Of a DNA stretch of 33,747 bases, positions 17,806 through 26,750 are shown piece after piece (the first letter of the stretch is position 1; each line of letters begins with the position of its first letter). This DNA is from Deltaproteobacteria bacterium (GTDB lineage: Bacteria > Myxococcota_A > UBA9042), in contig VGRO01000043.1 in assembly GCA_016875335.1 (NCBI GenBank), positions 1 to 33,747 of the forward strand, in the 5' to 3' direction. The translations under genes were made by a program, and so were the position numbers. The notes under the pieces are model-generated. The model worked only from the letters and a program-made list of their open reading frames with translations, ran no database searches and was not told where the DNA came from.

Positions 17806-18455
17806 GAGGCGCCCCGGGTGAGGCGCTGGTCCAGCCACCACACGGCCACCGGCCCGAAAGGCGTGAGATGCCCGGCTCCCTCGCCCGCGCGTCGAGCACG
17901 CTCGCGGGCGATTTGTTCGGTCGGCACCGGGCCCCTGAGCCGCGCCTGCTCGGTCCTCCACCAGTCGAGGATGGCTGTGAGCACACCTTTCCGGCAGTTC
18001 TTGAGCAGCGGCAGGTTCAGGTTGAGGACGGCGTTGAGCTGGGCGTTGAAGTCGGGGTCGCTCGACGTAACGGTCCCATTCATCTCGAAGCCGATTCGCT
18101 GTTCGATGCGGTGCGCACCGTTGGCGGGATTGAACTTCAAGTCGTGCTCGCCCTTGCGGGTGTCGCAGTGCTGGAGCGCCTCCGGCTGGCTGTGCCCGCC
18201 CAGGCAGGCCGCGAGGAGGTTTGAGTACGACAACTCGAGGTCCGCGTTGCGCGACTGACAGCGCCAGTGCTCAACCTTCATCGCCGACCCGGACGCTTCG
18301 ATCCGGTTCATACAATAGCAACACAGGCCGCGCTGGTCCCGCACTAGCGCCGAGCGCAGGCCGTCCTTGTCGGCGTAGTTGCTGTAGTCAGCGTGCGTGG
18401 TTGCCCGGTGCTCGACGAGGCTGCGCGGCTCCTTGCCTTTTGTGATCGCCCTCAT
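17802..18455 (-). CDS. ptuB: Septu PtuB-like HNH nuclease (TIGR02646 type)
   Basis: The 217-residue protein starts at MRAITKGKEP, a classic N-terminus of the TIGR02646 HNH family. The zinc and active-site elements are CCYC (Cys45 and Cys48), KVEHWR with His63, the YSNLL segment around Asn79 and HCDTRKGE near 96-103. In Septu systems this nuclease works with the PtuA ATPase, which is encoded directly upstream here with a 4-base ATGA overlap. The start at 18455 is fixed by that overlap and by the family N-terminus; the open frame runs much further upstream over ptuA but reads as Arg-rich shadow sequence. The length is typical. It may be an autonomous Septu module or may have been recruited to the surrounding restriction system. 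Confidence 0.92.
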   Translation of the reverse strand: MRAITKGKEPRSLVEHRATTHADYSNYADKDGLRSALVRDQRGLCCYCMNRIEASGSAMKVEHWRCQSRNADLELSYSNLLAACLGGHSQPEALQHCDTRKGEHDLKFNPANGAHRIEQRIGFEMNGTVTSSDPDFNAQLNAVLNLNLPLLKNCRKGVLTAILDWWRTEQARLRGPVPTEQIARERARRAGEGAGHLTPFGPVAVWWLDQRLTRGAS

Positions 18456-19765
18456 CCCTCGCCTCCAAGGAAATCGAGGAGCGTTCGAGCGCGAAGGACC
18501 TCGGCATCGTGTTCGCCGAGCTTGGCTGCGAGTTCGGTGACCAAGTTGGATGCGGCTTTCAGGTTGTTGGCTGCGACGATCTTCAAGAGCCTGTCGAGCA
18601 GATCCTGCACCTCGGACGAGCGCGGGAGCGAGTCCATGATCTCCTCGAGCACGCGGCTCGAATCCACGCCGAACGAGTGCGTCGGCGAGTACACCTGACC
18701 GTTCGCGATGATCTGAATCCGGTCCGCGGGAACTTCGCCGATCACCTGAGGCGAGTGCGTCGTCGCGATGAACTGGCAACGAGGAAAAGTCGCTTCAAGG
18801 TTGCGGATGATCTGGCGCTGCCACTTCGGGTGCAGGTGCAGATCGATCTCGTCGACAAGAACGACCGCCTGTCCATCAGCGAGAGGGTCGTTGGACTCTG
18901 GGTTGACCTGCGCAAGCCGTCTGGCCAAGTCGAGCACGACACCAAGAACGCCGCGTTCTCCGTCGGAGAGCTGCCGGACATCGAGTTCCAATCCCCCCTT
19001 GGTGACGGTCAGTGAGTCGCCCTTCTTCTTGCCAGCGCTCAGGTCCGTGCATTCTGGCAAGAAGCGCGTTGCTGCCGCCTTCATTGCGGCGACATGCCGC
19101 CCAGCGTTCTCGCGCTCCTTGGCCATCGCCTCCTGTGCTCGAATCCAGTCTGCGAACTGCTCGATGTTCCACGAACGAGGAAGAAGTGCTTCTGTGTACG
19201 CGGCAGCCTGACCGCCGACGCTCTTGCCTTTCGACTGCGTGGCCGTGATCACAGACCGATTCGTCGAATAGAAAACCGCCAATGGCAGCGCCGCCTTCGA
19301 CAGCGCGGTCCGCAGGGCCGCCTTGTCGGGCGAGTAGAAGTCCGAGTCCACGAGCGACTGAGGAGTTGCAAGCTCTCGCAGAAGCTTCCGCGCGCGCTCG
19401 CGGGGCCGCTCCGTCTCGATGATCTCGCGGCGCAGCTTCGCTAGGTTCTCCTCGTCGTCTGCGGCGACGGTCTCGCGCCACTCGCGTCGCTCGAAGACAT
19501 ACTCCTCTTGCGCAACGCTAAAGTGCGCAACCGCGTTAAGAAACGGGAACCCGAGACAAATGTCCGACCTCTCGAACGACATGGCCTTGGCCAGTGACGG
19601 CGTGAGCCCGGGCAGCACTCGTGAGAAGCAGATTCTGAGAACGTCGAGGGCGGTCGTCTTGCCAACGCCGTTCACACCGACGATGAGGTTCAGGCCCGCC
19701 TTGAACGCGAACTCGGCATCCTCGACGCCGCGAACATTGGTGAGCTTGAGCCTCGTGACAATCAT
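18452..19765 (-). CDS. ptuA: Septu PtuA-like AAA/ABC-type ATPase
   Basis: This 437-residue ATPase is of the SMC/RecF-like class. The N-terminus has the strand pattern MIVTRLKLTNVRG and a Walker A, GVNGVGKT, at residues 30-37. The middle is a helical insertion with a short coiled-coil hairpin. The signature LSDGERG, Walker B VVLVDEID (Asp/Glu at 305-308) and the switch THS (His337) follow. This is the PtuA layout, in which the ATPase oligomer controls the PtuB nuclease. ATGA overlaps connect it both to hsdS upstream and to ptuB downstream. Other defence ATPases such as OLD or retron-associated ones look similar, but the adjacent TIGR02646 nuclease favours Septu. Confidence 0.92.
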   Translation of the reverse strand: MIVTRLKLTNVRGVEDAEFAFKAGLNLIVGVNGVGKTTALDVLRICFSRVLPGLTPSLAKAMSFERSDICLGFPFLNAVAHFSVAQEEYVFERREWRETVAADDEENLAKLRREIIETERPRERARKLLRELATPQSLVDSDFYSPDKAALRTALSKAALPLAVFYSTNRSVITATQSKGKSVGGQAAAYTEALLPRSWNIEQFADWIRAQEAMAKERENAGRHVAAMKAAATRFLPECTDLSAGKKKGDSLTVTKGGLELDVRQLSDGERGVLGVVLDLARRLAQVNPESNDPLADGQAVVLVDEIDLHLHPKWQRQIIRNLEATFPRCQFIATTHSPQVIGEVPADRIQIIANGQVYSPTHSFGVDSSRVLEEIMDSLPRSSEVQDLLDRLLKIVAANNLKAASNLVTELAAKLGEHDAEVLRARTLLDFLGGEG

Positions 19766-21078
19766 GCCGCCGCCCCCACGTCGAGCTGGCCGGTCACCGC
19801 AGCGGCGATCAGCGCGGAGCGGCGCTCCTTGAGCAGCGTGATCGTGCGCTCAGTCGCCGCCCGCACGGCGTCGAGCTTCGCGGTCTCGCGGGCGATGTGG
19901 GCGACGATGGTCCGCTGCTCGTCGGGGGGCGGCAGAGGGATGTTGAGGCCCGCCACATCCTCGCACGTCAGAGCGCCCTTCGTGCCCCCAGCGTCGTCGC
20001 TGATGCTGCGCAGATAGTCGTAGGCGCGATAGAACGTCCACCGCAGGAACCAAGCGTCGAGAAGTGGAGGGTCGGGCGCGACGAACGCTATGTGCTGATT
20101 GATGGTCGCTTCGATCGATAGTACGACGGCCTGCCCTCGCGTCTTCCCCTGTCCGGTAATCGCAACGAGCACCGTCCCAGGTCGTAGGCGCGGCAGGTGG
20201 CATTGTCGCAACGCGGCGTCGGTTACGAACTGGTCCGACGACGTCACTTCCTCCTGGTTGACGACTGAGCTGTTCAGCCAAGGAAAGGAGCCTCCGCTCC
20301 AGTAGGCCACCTTGTCACGTTCGGGGGTGGAGCCATTGCCGACTTTGGCCAAATGCCCGACCTTCCAGAGTTCCCAATGCCCCGGGATCTCCCCCAGCCA
20401 AGGCACGCCGGACTCCCGCAGCTTCACCTGCGGGTCGAGCCCGCGCGTGACGGCAGCGGCGATGAGGGCCTTGCGCTTCTCGGCGAGCAGCCCGAGGACG
20501 CGCTGCTTGGCTGTGACCAGCGCGTCGAGCCGCGCTGTCTCGCGGTCGAGGAAGTCGGAGATGGCGCGTTGGAACTCAAACGGCGGGACAGGCAGAACCA
20601 AGTTCGCGTACTTTTCTCCGTTCACGTTGCCGATCGTCGCCTCGATCGCCGACGCGCCAAGCCACACAGCGAACGGTGCACTCTTGGTAACGTAGAAGAG
20701 CCAGCTTGCCGAACGCTTGTCATTGAGGACGTATCTGACGAGGTATCCTGCGTACGAGCAGGGACCGTCGGTCTCGCGGTAGACAAACCCGCGCCCCACA
20801 GTGCCACTACGTGAGATCAGGAAGTCGCCCTCTGCGAGGATGGATTCAGCCACCAGTTCGCGCGGAACGAAGACGCCATCCGCGCCGAGCGTGCCGTCTT
20901 CTCCGATGTCCGTTGTGCGCAGAAAGCGGACGCCATCGCTCTCGTACATCTCGGCCGGGATGTTTGCTCCATAGAGCGAAGACCGATCGCATAGGTGCTT
21001 CAGCGGGACCGCACGCCAGTCTTCTGGCACCGCGCCGAACCACCACTCGCGCAACGTGGATGGAATGCGTCTGCTCAT
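19762..21078 (-). CDS. hsdS: Type I restriction-modification specificity subunit HsdS
   Basis: The 438-residue subunit chooses the bipartite DNA target for the methyltransferase and restriction complexes. Two target-recognition domains are visible, about residues 20-180 and 235-390. Each is followed by a helical conserved region: the first ends KRKALIAAAVTRGLD near 225, the second ends KERRSALIAAAVTGQLD near 433. The second domain opens with SGVPWLGEIPGHWE, the usual HsdS restart. Both halves look complete. The start at 21078 overlaps the hsdM stop by ATGA, and the gene end overlaps ptuA in the same way. The target sequence cannot be predicted from the protein by eye. Confidence 0.95.
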   Translation of the reverse strand: MSRRIPSTLREWWFGAVPEDWRAVPLKHLCDRSSLYGANIPAEMYESDGVRFLRTTDIGEDGTLGADGVFVPRELVAESILAEGDFLISRSGTVGRGFVYRETDGPCSYAGYLVRYVLNDKRSASWLFYVTKSAPFAVWLGASAIEATIGNVNGEKYANLVLPVPPFEFQRAISDFLDRETARLDALVTAKQRVLGLLAEKRKALIAAAVTRGLDPQVKLRESGVPWLGEIPGHWELWKVGHLAKVGNGSTPERDKVAYWSGGSFPWLNSSVVNQEEVTSSDQFVTDAALRQCHLPRLRPGTVLVAITGQGKTRGQAVVLSIEATINQHIAFVAPDPPLLDAWFLRWTFYRAYDYLRSISDDAGGTKGALTCEDVAGLNIPLPPPDEQRTIVAHIARETAKLDAVRAATERTITLLKERRSALIAAAVTGQLDVGAAA

Positions 21079-23100
21079 GTCGTTAGGTCCTTGAGCAAGC
21101 GCACAATATGGTCCTCGGCTGCCTTCAGATCGCGATCGATATCTGCGAGTGCACGCGGCGGCGTAAACACGTAGAAGTGCCGGTTGAAGTTGATCTCGTA
21201 CCCGACCTTGTTCTTGCTCCGGTCCATCCACGCGTCCGGCACGTGCGGCTTCACCTCGCGCTCGAAGTATGCGTCCACGTCCTCCGTGAGCGGTACGTTC
21301 TCGAAGTCGCGCAGATCGGGGTCAGGGTCTAGCAGCGAATCGACGCGCGTCTGTCGTCCCGCCACCGAACCGGTCACACGACCAACGATGACAGGTTGTG
21401 CAGCAGGGTCTTTCGTCGCGAACACCGACCGAAACAGCTTCGTCTCCGGCCCCTTCCACCGGCTCCCGCGCCTCCTAAGGAGCCTCTCGATCTCCTCCCA
21501 CGTCTCGGCCCAGTCCAGGCGCGGCTCGCGGCCGAGCGCCTTGTCGATGGCCTGCACGTCGTCGAGCAGGTGCGGGCAGGCGTCGAGAAAGCGCGCCTTG
21601 TCATCGGTCGTCATCTGGTAGCGCAAGCGCAGCGGCCGCTCGACCGTCACGCGCGTGTAGCCGAAGTCGGCGTTGTCGAAGATCTTCGAGCGCGGCCCCT
21701 CCTCGAACCTGCCGTAGGTGCGCACGACTTCGTCGATCTGCGCCACGGTCATGTGCCGCCGCTTGTCGCCGAGGCTGCGCTTGCTGTCTTCGCTGCCGCC
21801 GGCGGTCCACACGTCGCGCGCGTCGAGGAGTTGCACCTTGCCTTTGCGCCGCTTCTCCTTGCGGTTCGTCACGACCCAGATGTAGGTGCCGATGCCGGTG
21901 TTGTAGAACATCGACTCCGGCAGCGCGACGATGGCCTCGAGCCAGTCGTTCTCCAGGAGCCACCTGCGGATCTCGCTCTCGCCGGAACCCGCGCCGCCGG
22001 TGAACATGGGCGACCCGGAGAAGACGATCGCCAGCCGCGAGCCCTCCTTGTGCTCCTTCGGCTTGACGTCCTCGCGCTTGCTCCACATGTGCTGCAGGAA
22101 CAGCAGCGCGCCGTCATTCACGCGCGGCAGGCCCGCGCCGAAGCGCTTGTCGAAGCCGAAATTCTTGTGCTCGTCCTCGACGACCTTCTGCTGTTTCTTC
22201 CAGTCGACGCCAAACGGCGGGTTGCTCAGGAAATAGTCAAAGCTCTCGGACGGGAACTGGTCCTCGATGAAGATGTCGCCGAAGCGGACATCATCCGCGC
22301 CACCGGCCTTGTTCACCTCCTTCATCAGCATGTCGGCGGCCGCCGTGGCGAAAGCGCGCTTGTTGTAGTCCTGCCCGTAGACATAGAGCGTCGCGTCGTC
22401 ATGGTATTTGGCCATATAGCTCTTGGCCTCGGCGAGCATGCCGCCGGTGCCGCACGCCGGGTCAAGCAGTCGAGCGATGGCGTTGGGTTGGGAGAGGAAT
22501 TTCTCGCCGACTGAGTCCGTAAACAGCAGGTGGACCATCAGCGTGATCACTTCGCGCGGCGTGAAGTGGTCGCCGGCCGTCTCGTTGGCGAGCTCATTGA
22601 AGCGACGGATGAGGTTCTCGAAGATGTGCCCCATTTGCTCATTGCCCACGTTCGACGGGTGCAGGTCGACATCGGTGAACTTGCTGACCACAAGGTAGAG
22701 GATGTTCGCCTCGTGCATCTTCTCGATCTCGGTGTCGAACTCGAAGTACTCGAAGATGCGCCGCACGTTGCCCGAGAAGCCCTTGATGTAGCTGACCAGG
22801 TGCTTGTATGTTATCCGGGTCGCCCTTGAGCTTCCCAAAGTCGAGCGGCGAATGGTTGTGGAAGCGCTGGCCCGCAGCCTTGTTCAGCGTCGTGTCGAGC
22901 GCGTCACCCGCTAGCTTGCCACCTGCGTACCTCTGGTGCGCTGCGAGCACCTGCGCCTTCGTTCCAGCGAGAACGCAATCAAATCGGCGCAGCACCGTCA
23001 TCGGCAGCATCACCCGCTCGTACTGCGGCGGGCGATAGGGGCCGCGCAGCAAGTCAGCGATTTGCCAAATCAGGTTCGCAAAGTCGTTGTGGTCCGCCAC
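21075..23100 (-). pseudogene. hsdM: Type I DNA adenine methyltransferase HsdM, split by one frameshift
   Basis: HsdM methylates adenine in the target set by HsdS. The N-terminal helical domain is encoded from a GTG at 23100 (DFANLIWQIADLLRG, VMLPMTVLRRFDCVL), and the rest in another frame from about 22806 (HLVSYIKGFSGNVRRIFEYF). Removing one base near 22801-22812 restores a continuous DPDNI-KHLVSYIK join, giving about 675 residues. The catalytic part is intact: DPACGTGG (motif I) and NPPFG (motif IV). The break is not in a homopolymer. It may be a true inactivating mutation, an assembly or sequencing error, or a split gene in which the second part starts anew, for example at the TTG at 22838. 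It is the first gene of the defence operon. Confidence 0.88.
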
Positions 23101-23161
23101 CGCCGCTGCCTCACGTCGCTTGTTTTGCAGTGCCTGGCTGAGTTCGCCGCTCGCCCGCGCG

Positions 23162-23190
23162 AATGTGCATTGGGCGACACCGGCTGTCAA
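23162..23190 (-). promoter_or_regulatory. Candidate promoter of the defence operon
   Basis: On the minus strand a perfect TTGACA (23190-23185) is followed after 17 bases by CACATT (23167-23162), a weak -10 match. It lies about 60 bases upstream of the proposed hsdM GTG start at 23100. The same TTG could be read as an upstream start codon, but the hsdM family N-terminus argues for 23100. Confidence 0.4.
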
Positions 23191-23361
23191 CGACGAGCCC
23201 TATCGAGGCGGCGCAGGGGAGCGGCTCCTAGAATGGGGCCCAGCGAAACCCGAATAGCGCCGAACTCGCGTCTGGACGAAACCGGCGGTAACTGACCCTG
23301 AGGGCCTTTCGGGGCCGTGGTCGGCTTGCACGGACGACGACCGGGTTGCGCGGGTCCCGCA

Positions 23362-23735
23362 GTACCACGAACACCGCGACCGAACGCGGTTTCAGAGTCA
23401 GCCGGCTGCGCCGGACAGGCGCAGGCCCAGGCACAGGTCCGGTGTCGGATGTCGGCGTTCGTACGAGGGATTCGATCAGGTCCTGACCCTGTACCTGTTG
23501 CTGACCCTGTCCGGCGCCATTGTAGGGGACCACCGCTATCGCGGATTCGGCGCCGGCTGACCCTGAGAGCCAGGCGAGGCACAATCCTGCACGGCAAGGG
23601 CGGAACTTCGGAGTCGGGCGCCCGGCTGCGGCCCATCTCCAACACCACGGACACTGCTACCGTGCAGAGCTCTCAGGCTCAGCCCGCTGCGCCGCACAGG
23701 TGCAGGCCCAGGCCCTGCTCCGTCCGATTTTCCGT
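23362..23735. repeat. Inverted second locus of the ~280-bp repeat family
   Basis: Read on the minus strand, this stretch matches about 1-320 of the window. Shared blocks are GCCGAATCCGCGATAGCGGT, ACAGGTACAGGGTCAG and CATCCGACAC, and the ends CCTGAGAGCTCTGC and TCGTGGTAC. A partial second unit starts near 23670, about 280 bases from the equivalent point of the first. A central block of about 60 bases (near 23590-23640) differs from the other locus while both of its sides are conserved. The flanks 23191-23361 and 23736-23916 contain no gene that I can support. Confidence 0.8.
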
Positions 23736-23916
23736 CTCGCCCGCCAGGGCGTCGCGGCGTGGCCGCGGCCTCGCAAGACGGCGATCTCCGCCCGTCGGAG
23801 CCGGACCCCATTTTGCGAACCGCACCCGCCGGGGCGCTCTTTGCTCCGGGCGACGAGCCCGAGGTCGCGACGGCCGCGCCCACGCGCTCCCGCTGCCTGG
23901 GCGGACCTGCCGCGCG

Positions 23917-24702
23917 CTACGCCTTGGCCGGACTCGCGTGCAGGCAGAACACCGCCCCTTGCGGGTCCATCAGTTGCGCGATGCGGTCGCCGCCGGGCAC
24001 CTCCATCGGCGCCACCAGCACCTGCGCGCCGCTGCTTTGGGCGCTCGCCACCGAGGCATCGAGGTCGGCCACGTGGGCGTAGTAGTTCCACATGGCGCAG
24101 GGCAGCTCGGGGGGGCTTGACCATCACGCCGCCGATCGGCTCGGCGCCCGTGCCAAACATGCGGTACATGCCCATCGGGCCCATGTCGAGGTCGTCGACC
24201 TTCTGCCAGCCGAAAAGCGCGGTGTAGAACGACCAGCCGCCTCGATGTCGCTGGTCATCAACTCGTGCCAGGCGATCGGCGCCTTGGGCTGCGGCTGCGG
24301 GTCGCCCTCGCGCGGCGCCGGGCAGAACACCGAGAAGGTGCCGCCTTGCGGGTCAGCGAGCACCGCCATGCGGCCGACGCTCGGGATGTCCGTCGGCGGC
24401 ATGTACACGCTGGCGCCCAGCGCGGTCGCTTGAGCCACCGTTGCGTCCACGTCCGGGGTGCCGATGTAGCCCATCCAGTGTGAAGGGGCCTGCATCGCCT
24501 CGGCTTCGGGCGGCAGCTTCATGCATCCGGCGAACGGTGCGCCTTCGTTGGCGAACATGAGGTAGTCGCCGCCGCCCATCGGATTGGGCATCGCGGTGGT
24601 GGTCCAGCCGGTGACTCCCGGGTAGAAGGCCACGGAACCGTTCGGATCCTTGCTCATCAGTTCGTACCACAGGAAATCGCCGCGGCAGTTGTCGGTGCTC
24701 AT
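23917..24702 (-). pseudogene. Two-domain VOC (glyoxalase-like) protein with two compensating frameshifts
   Basis: The gene starts at the ATG at 24702 (MSTDNCRGDFLWYELM), with ACGAGG upstream. The first VOC domain is intact through FSVFCPAPREG, and the second begins HELMTSDIEA. One base is missing near 24238, shifting to a frame that reads WSFYTALFGWQKVDDLDM; one base is extra in the seven-C run (minus strand) near 24113, which restores the original frame (AMWNYYAHVADLDASV to LHASPAKA). The whole resembles the 27-kDa antigen/CFP30B-type two-VOC proteins, usually about 260 residues. No substrate can be named. Because the second change lies in a homopolymer, sequencing error is a real possibility; otherwise the gene is recently inactivated. 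Confidence 0.8.
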
Positions 24703-25034
24703 GGTCGCCTCGTGGGAAGGTGCGGTCCGCGCGGTCGCGCGCCGCTGTGGGTGGGCCGCAGGGCCCGGTTTTGGTGGCGCGCAGTGTCGATCTGCGGGCC
24801 GGCACCGGCAAGGACGCTGCGTCCAGTGGCCCGTGCCGCTCGCGATCGGCGGTGGATCGGAGAGCACGGCGAAACCGGCAAAACGCGCGCCGCATCACAC
24901 AGGCTATGGAAATTCGAGCTCTTTCTCCGGCGCGCGATCGCCGCGCGTTGCCGAAAAAGTTGCCAGCCCGCCGTTTTGCCCGACACTGGCGCGCGGGCGC
25001 CACCGGACCGGCCGCCCGCCCGCCAAGGAAGCCC
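24703..25034. other. Spacer between divergent VOC and LON-domain genes
   Basis: These 332 bases separate two divergent starts and so must hold both promoters. I see no clear -35/-10 pair. There are GC palindromes (CGCGCGATCGCCGCGCG) and one short AT-richer patch near 24903-24925 (GGAAATTCGAGCTCTTTC). No small gene is supported. Confidence 0.4.
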
Positions 25035-25718
25035 ATGCTCGATGTGCCGCTGGTCGAACCCGCCTACGAGTCGTTGCCGCTGTTTCCGCTGCCGCAGTTC
25101 GCGATGATGCCCAACACCATGACCCAGGTGCACGTGTTCGAGCCGCGCTACCGGATGTTGGTCGCCGACGTGCTCGCCGGATCGCGGCTCTTCATCCTGG
25201 TCGGTTACAAGGCCGGCGTCGACAGCGAGCACTACGGCGCCCCGCCCCCGTACGAAGTCGGCAGCCTGTGCAAGGTCATCAACCACGAACGTCAGGCCGA
25301 CGGCCGCTACTGCCTGCACGTCCACTGCCTCGCGCGCGTCAAGATCCAGCAGATTAACCGGCTTTTGCCGTACCGCACCGCCGCCGTGCAGGTGTTGCCC
25401 GACGACGCGGTCGATGCCTGGGAACTGGACGACGCCATGGCCCGCCTGATGGCCACGCTGCGGACCCTGGTGGTCAAGCTCGGCGACAAGGGCGCGCAAC
25501 TGGCGCAAATCATTGCATCCACCCGCAAGCCGTTGCTGCTGAGCCACCGGCTGGGATCGGCGCTGGTCAGCGACCCGGCCGAACGCCAGCGCCTGCTCGA
25601 GACCACCCACCCACTGCTGCGCATCGAGCGCATCAACGACGTCGCCGGCGAGGCATTGCTGCGCGCCGACTGTCCTGAGTTGAACCACGCTCAGTTCGAC
25701 AGCCTGACCGTCAACTGA
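25035..25718 (+). CDS. LON substrate-binding-domain protein (stand-alone)
   Basis: The protein has 227 residues from the ATG at 25035, which has AAGGA at 25025-25029. The open frame extends back to 24720, but that part is Arg-rich and has no ribosome binding site. The N-terminal half has the hallmark of the Lon N-terminal domain: LPLFPLPQFAMMPNTM, then VFEPRYRMLV, then LFILVGYKAG and VGSLCKVI. The C-terminal part is helical. There is no ATPase or protease domain, so it is not a Lon protease; such stand-alone proteins are widespread and of uncertain role, perhaps recognising unfolded or damaged proteins. The ABC ATPase gene begins 12 bases after its stop, so the two are probably co-transcribed. 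Confidence 0.92.
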   Translation: MLDVPLVEPAYESLPLFPLPQFAMMPNTMTQVHVFEPRYRMLVADVLAGSRLFILVGYKAGVDSEHYGAPPPYEVGSLCKVINHERQADGRYCLHVHCLARVKIQQINRLLPYRTAAVQVLPDDAVDAWELDDAMARLMATLRTLVVKLGDKGAQLAQIIASTRKPLLLSHRLGSALVSDPAERQRLLETTHPLLRIERINDVAGEALLRADCPELNHAQFDSLTVN

Positions 25719-25730
25719 GCAGGTCGCGCC

Positions 25731-26534
25731 GTGCAGACGCCGCTGGTGCGCGTCCGCGACCTGCGGGTGGCCCACGGCGACGTCGTGGCGCTGCGCTGCG
25801 CCTCGTTCGACCTGCAGCCGGGCGAGCGACTGGCGGTCATCGGCGGTAGCGGCTCGGGCAAGACCACCCTGGGCCGTGCCCTGCTGCGCTTGGACGACGC
25901 AGCCTCCGTGCAGGCAGCGGACTTGTGGATCGCGGGCATCGACGTGCTGCGCGCCACCCCGGAGCAACTGCGACACCTGCGCGGCGGCGCGGTCGGCTTT
26001 GCCATGCAGGAGACGCTGGCGACGCTCGATCCGCTGCAGCGCGTCGACGGCGCCCTGGGCGAGGCCCACCGCTTGCACCGGCCGACCAACGGCGCAGAAC
26101 TGCAAGCATTGCTGCGGCGCCTGCTCCACGCGGTCGGCCTGGAGGACCCAGAGCGAGTGCTGCGCAGCTACCCCCACGAGCTCAGTGGCGGGCAGCGGCA
26201 ACGTGTCGGCCTGGCGCTGGCGTTGGCAGCACAGCCACAGTTGCTCATCGCCGACGAGCCGACCAGTGCGCTGGACGGTCCCAAGGCCCGTGAATTGGCG
26301 GTCCTCTTGCGAGAACTCGCGTCGGGTGCGCGCGGCTGGCCGCAGATGGCGCTCTTGCTCATCAGCCACGAACTGCGCCTGGTGGCGGCGTGCTGCCAGC
26401 GCGCGCTGGTGCTGGAGGCCGGCGAACTCGTCGACCAGGGACCGGTGGCGCAGTTGCTGCACAGCCCCGGCCACGCCGCGACCCGCACCCTCGTCGACCA
26501 TGCCGGGATGGGGACCGGCGCAGGCAGCGCCTGA
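25731..26534 (+). CDS. ABC transporter ATP-binding protein, peptide/nickel-like
   Basis: The protein has 267 residues from a GTG at 25731. Walker A is GGSGSGKTT (residues 38-46), the signature is LSGGQRQR, Walker B is [12 protein letters not shown] and the switch histidine lies in ISHELRLVA. Overall similarity is to the Dpp/Opp-type ATPases, but the usual C-terminal oligopeptide-transporter extension is short. No permease or binding protein gene is in the window, so its partner must be encoded elsewhere or it acts with a distant system. It follows the LON-domain gene after 12 bases. The nucleotide-binding residues are complete, so an active ATPase is expected; the substrate is unknown. Confidence 0.9.
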   Translation: MQTPLVRVRDLRVAHGDVVALRCASFDLQPGERLAVIGGSGSGKTTLGRALLRLDDAASVQAADLWIAGIDVLRATPEQLRHLRGGAVGFAMQETLATLDPLQRVDGALGEAHRLHRPTNGAELQALLRRLLHAVGLEDPERVLRSYPHELSGGQRQRVGLALALAAQPQLLIADEPTSALDGPKARELAVLLRELASGARGWPQMALLLISHELRLVAACCQRALVLEAGELVDQGPVAQLLHSPGHAATRTLVDHAGMGTGAGSA

Positions 26535-26750
26535 CCAGCGCCCATGGACCCTTGCATCAGGCGCAGGACCGGTGCAGCGGCGCCGCGGTCGCCAGGTGCA
26601 ACCGGCGCCCTGGACGGTTTGCGGCCGTCGTCACAGCGTCCGTCCCTGGTCCTGGCACCCGCACCCGCGCGACCGCCGCCGATTTGGCAAACCCCAAGCA
26701 TCCGGGCACCATGCTGTGCGGCGCCGGGCGCACGTTGCCCGCGGAGGCGC

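Noticed and set aside
22639..23190. Separate small gene overlapping the start of hsdM
   Set aside because: Its first part is the HsdM N-terminal domain and its last part is out-of-frame HsdM sequence; it is one half of a frameshifted gene.
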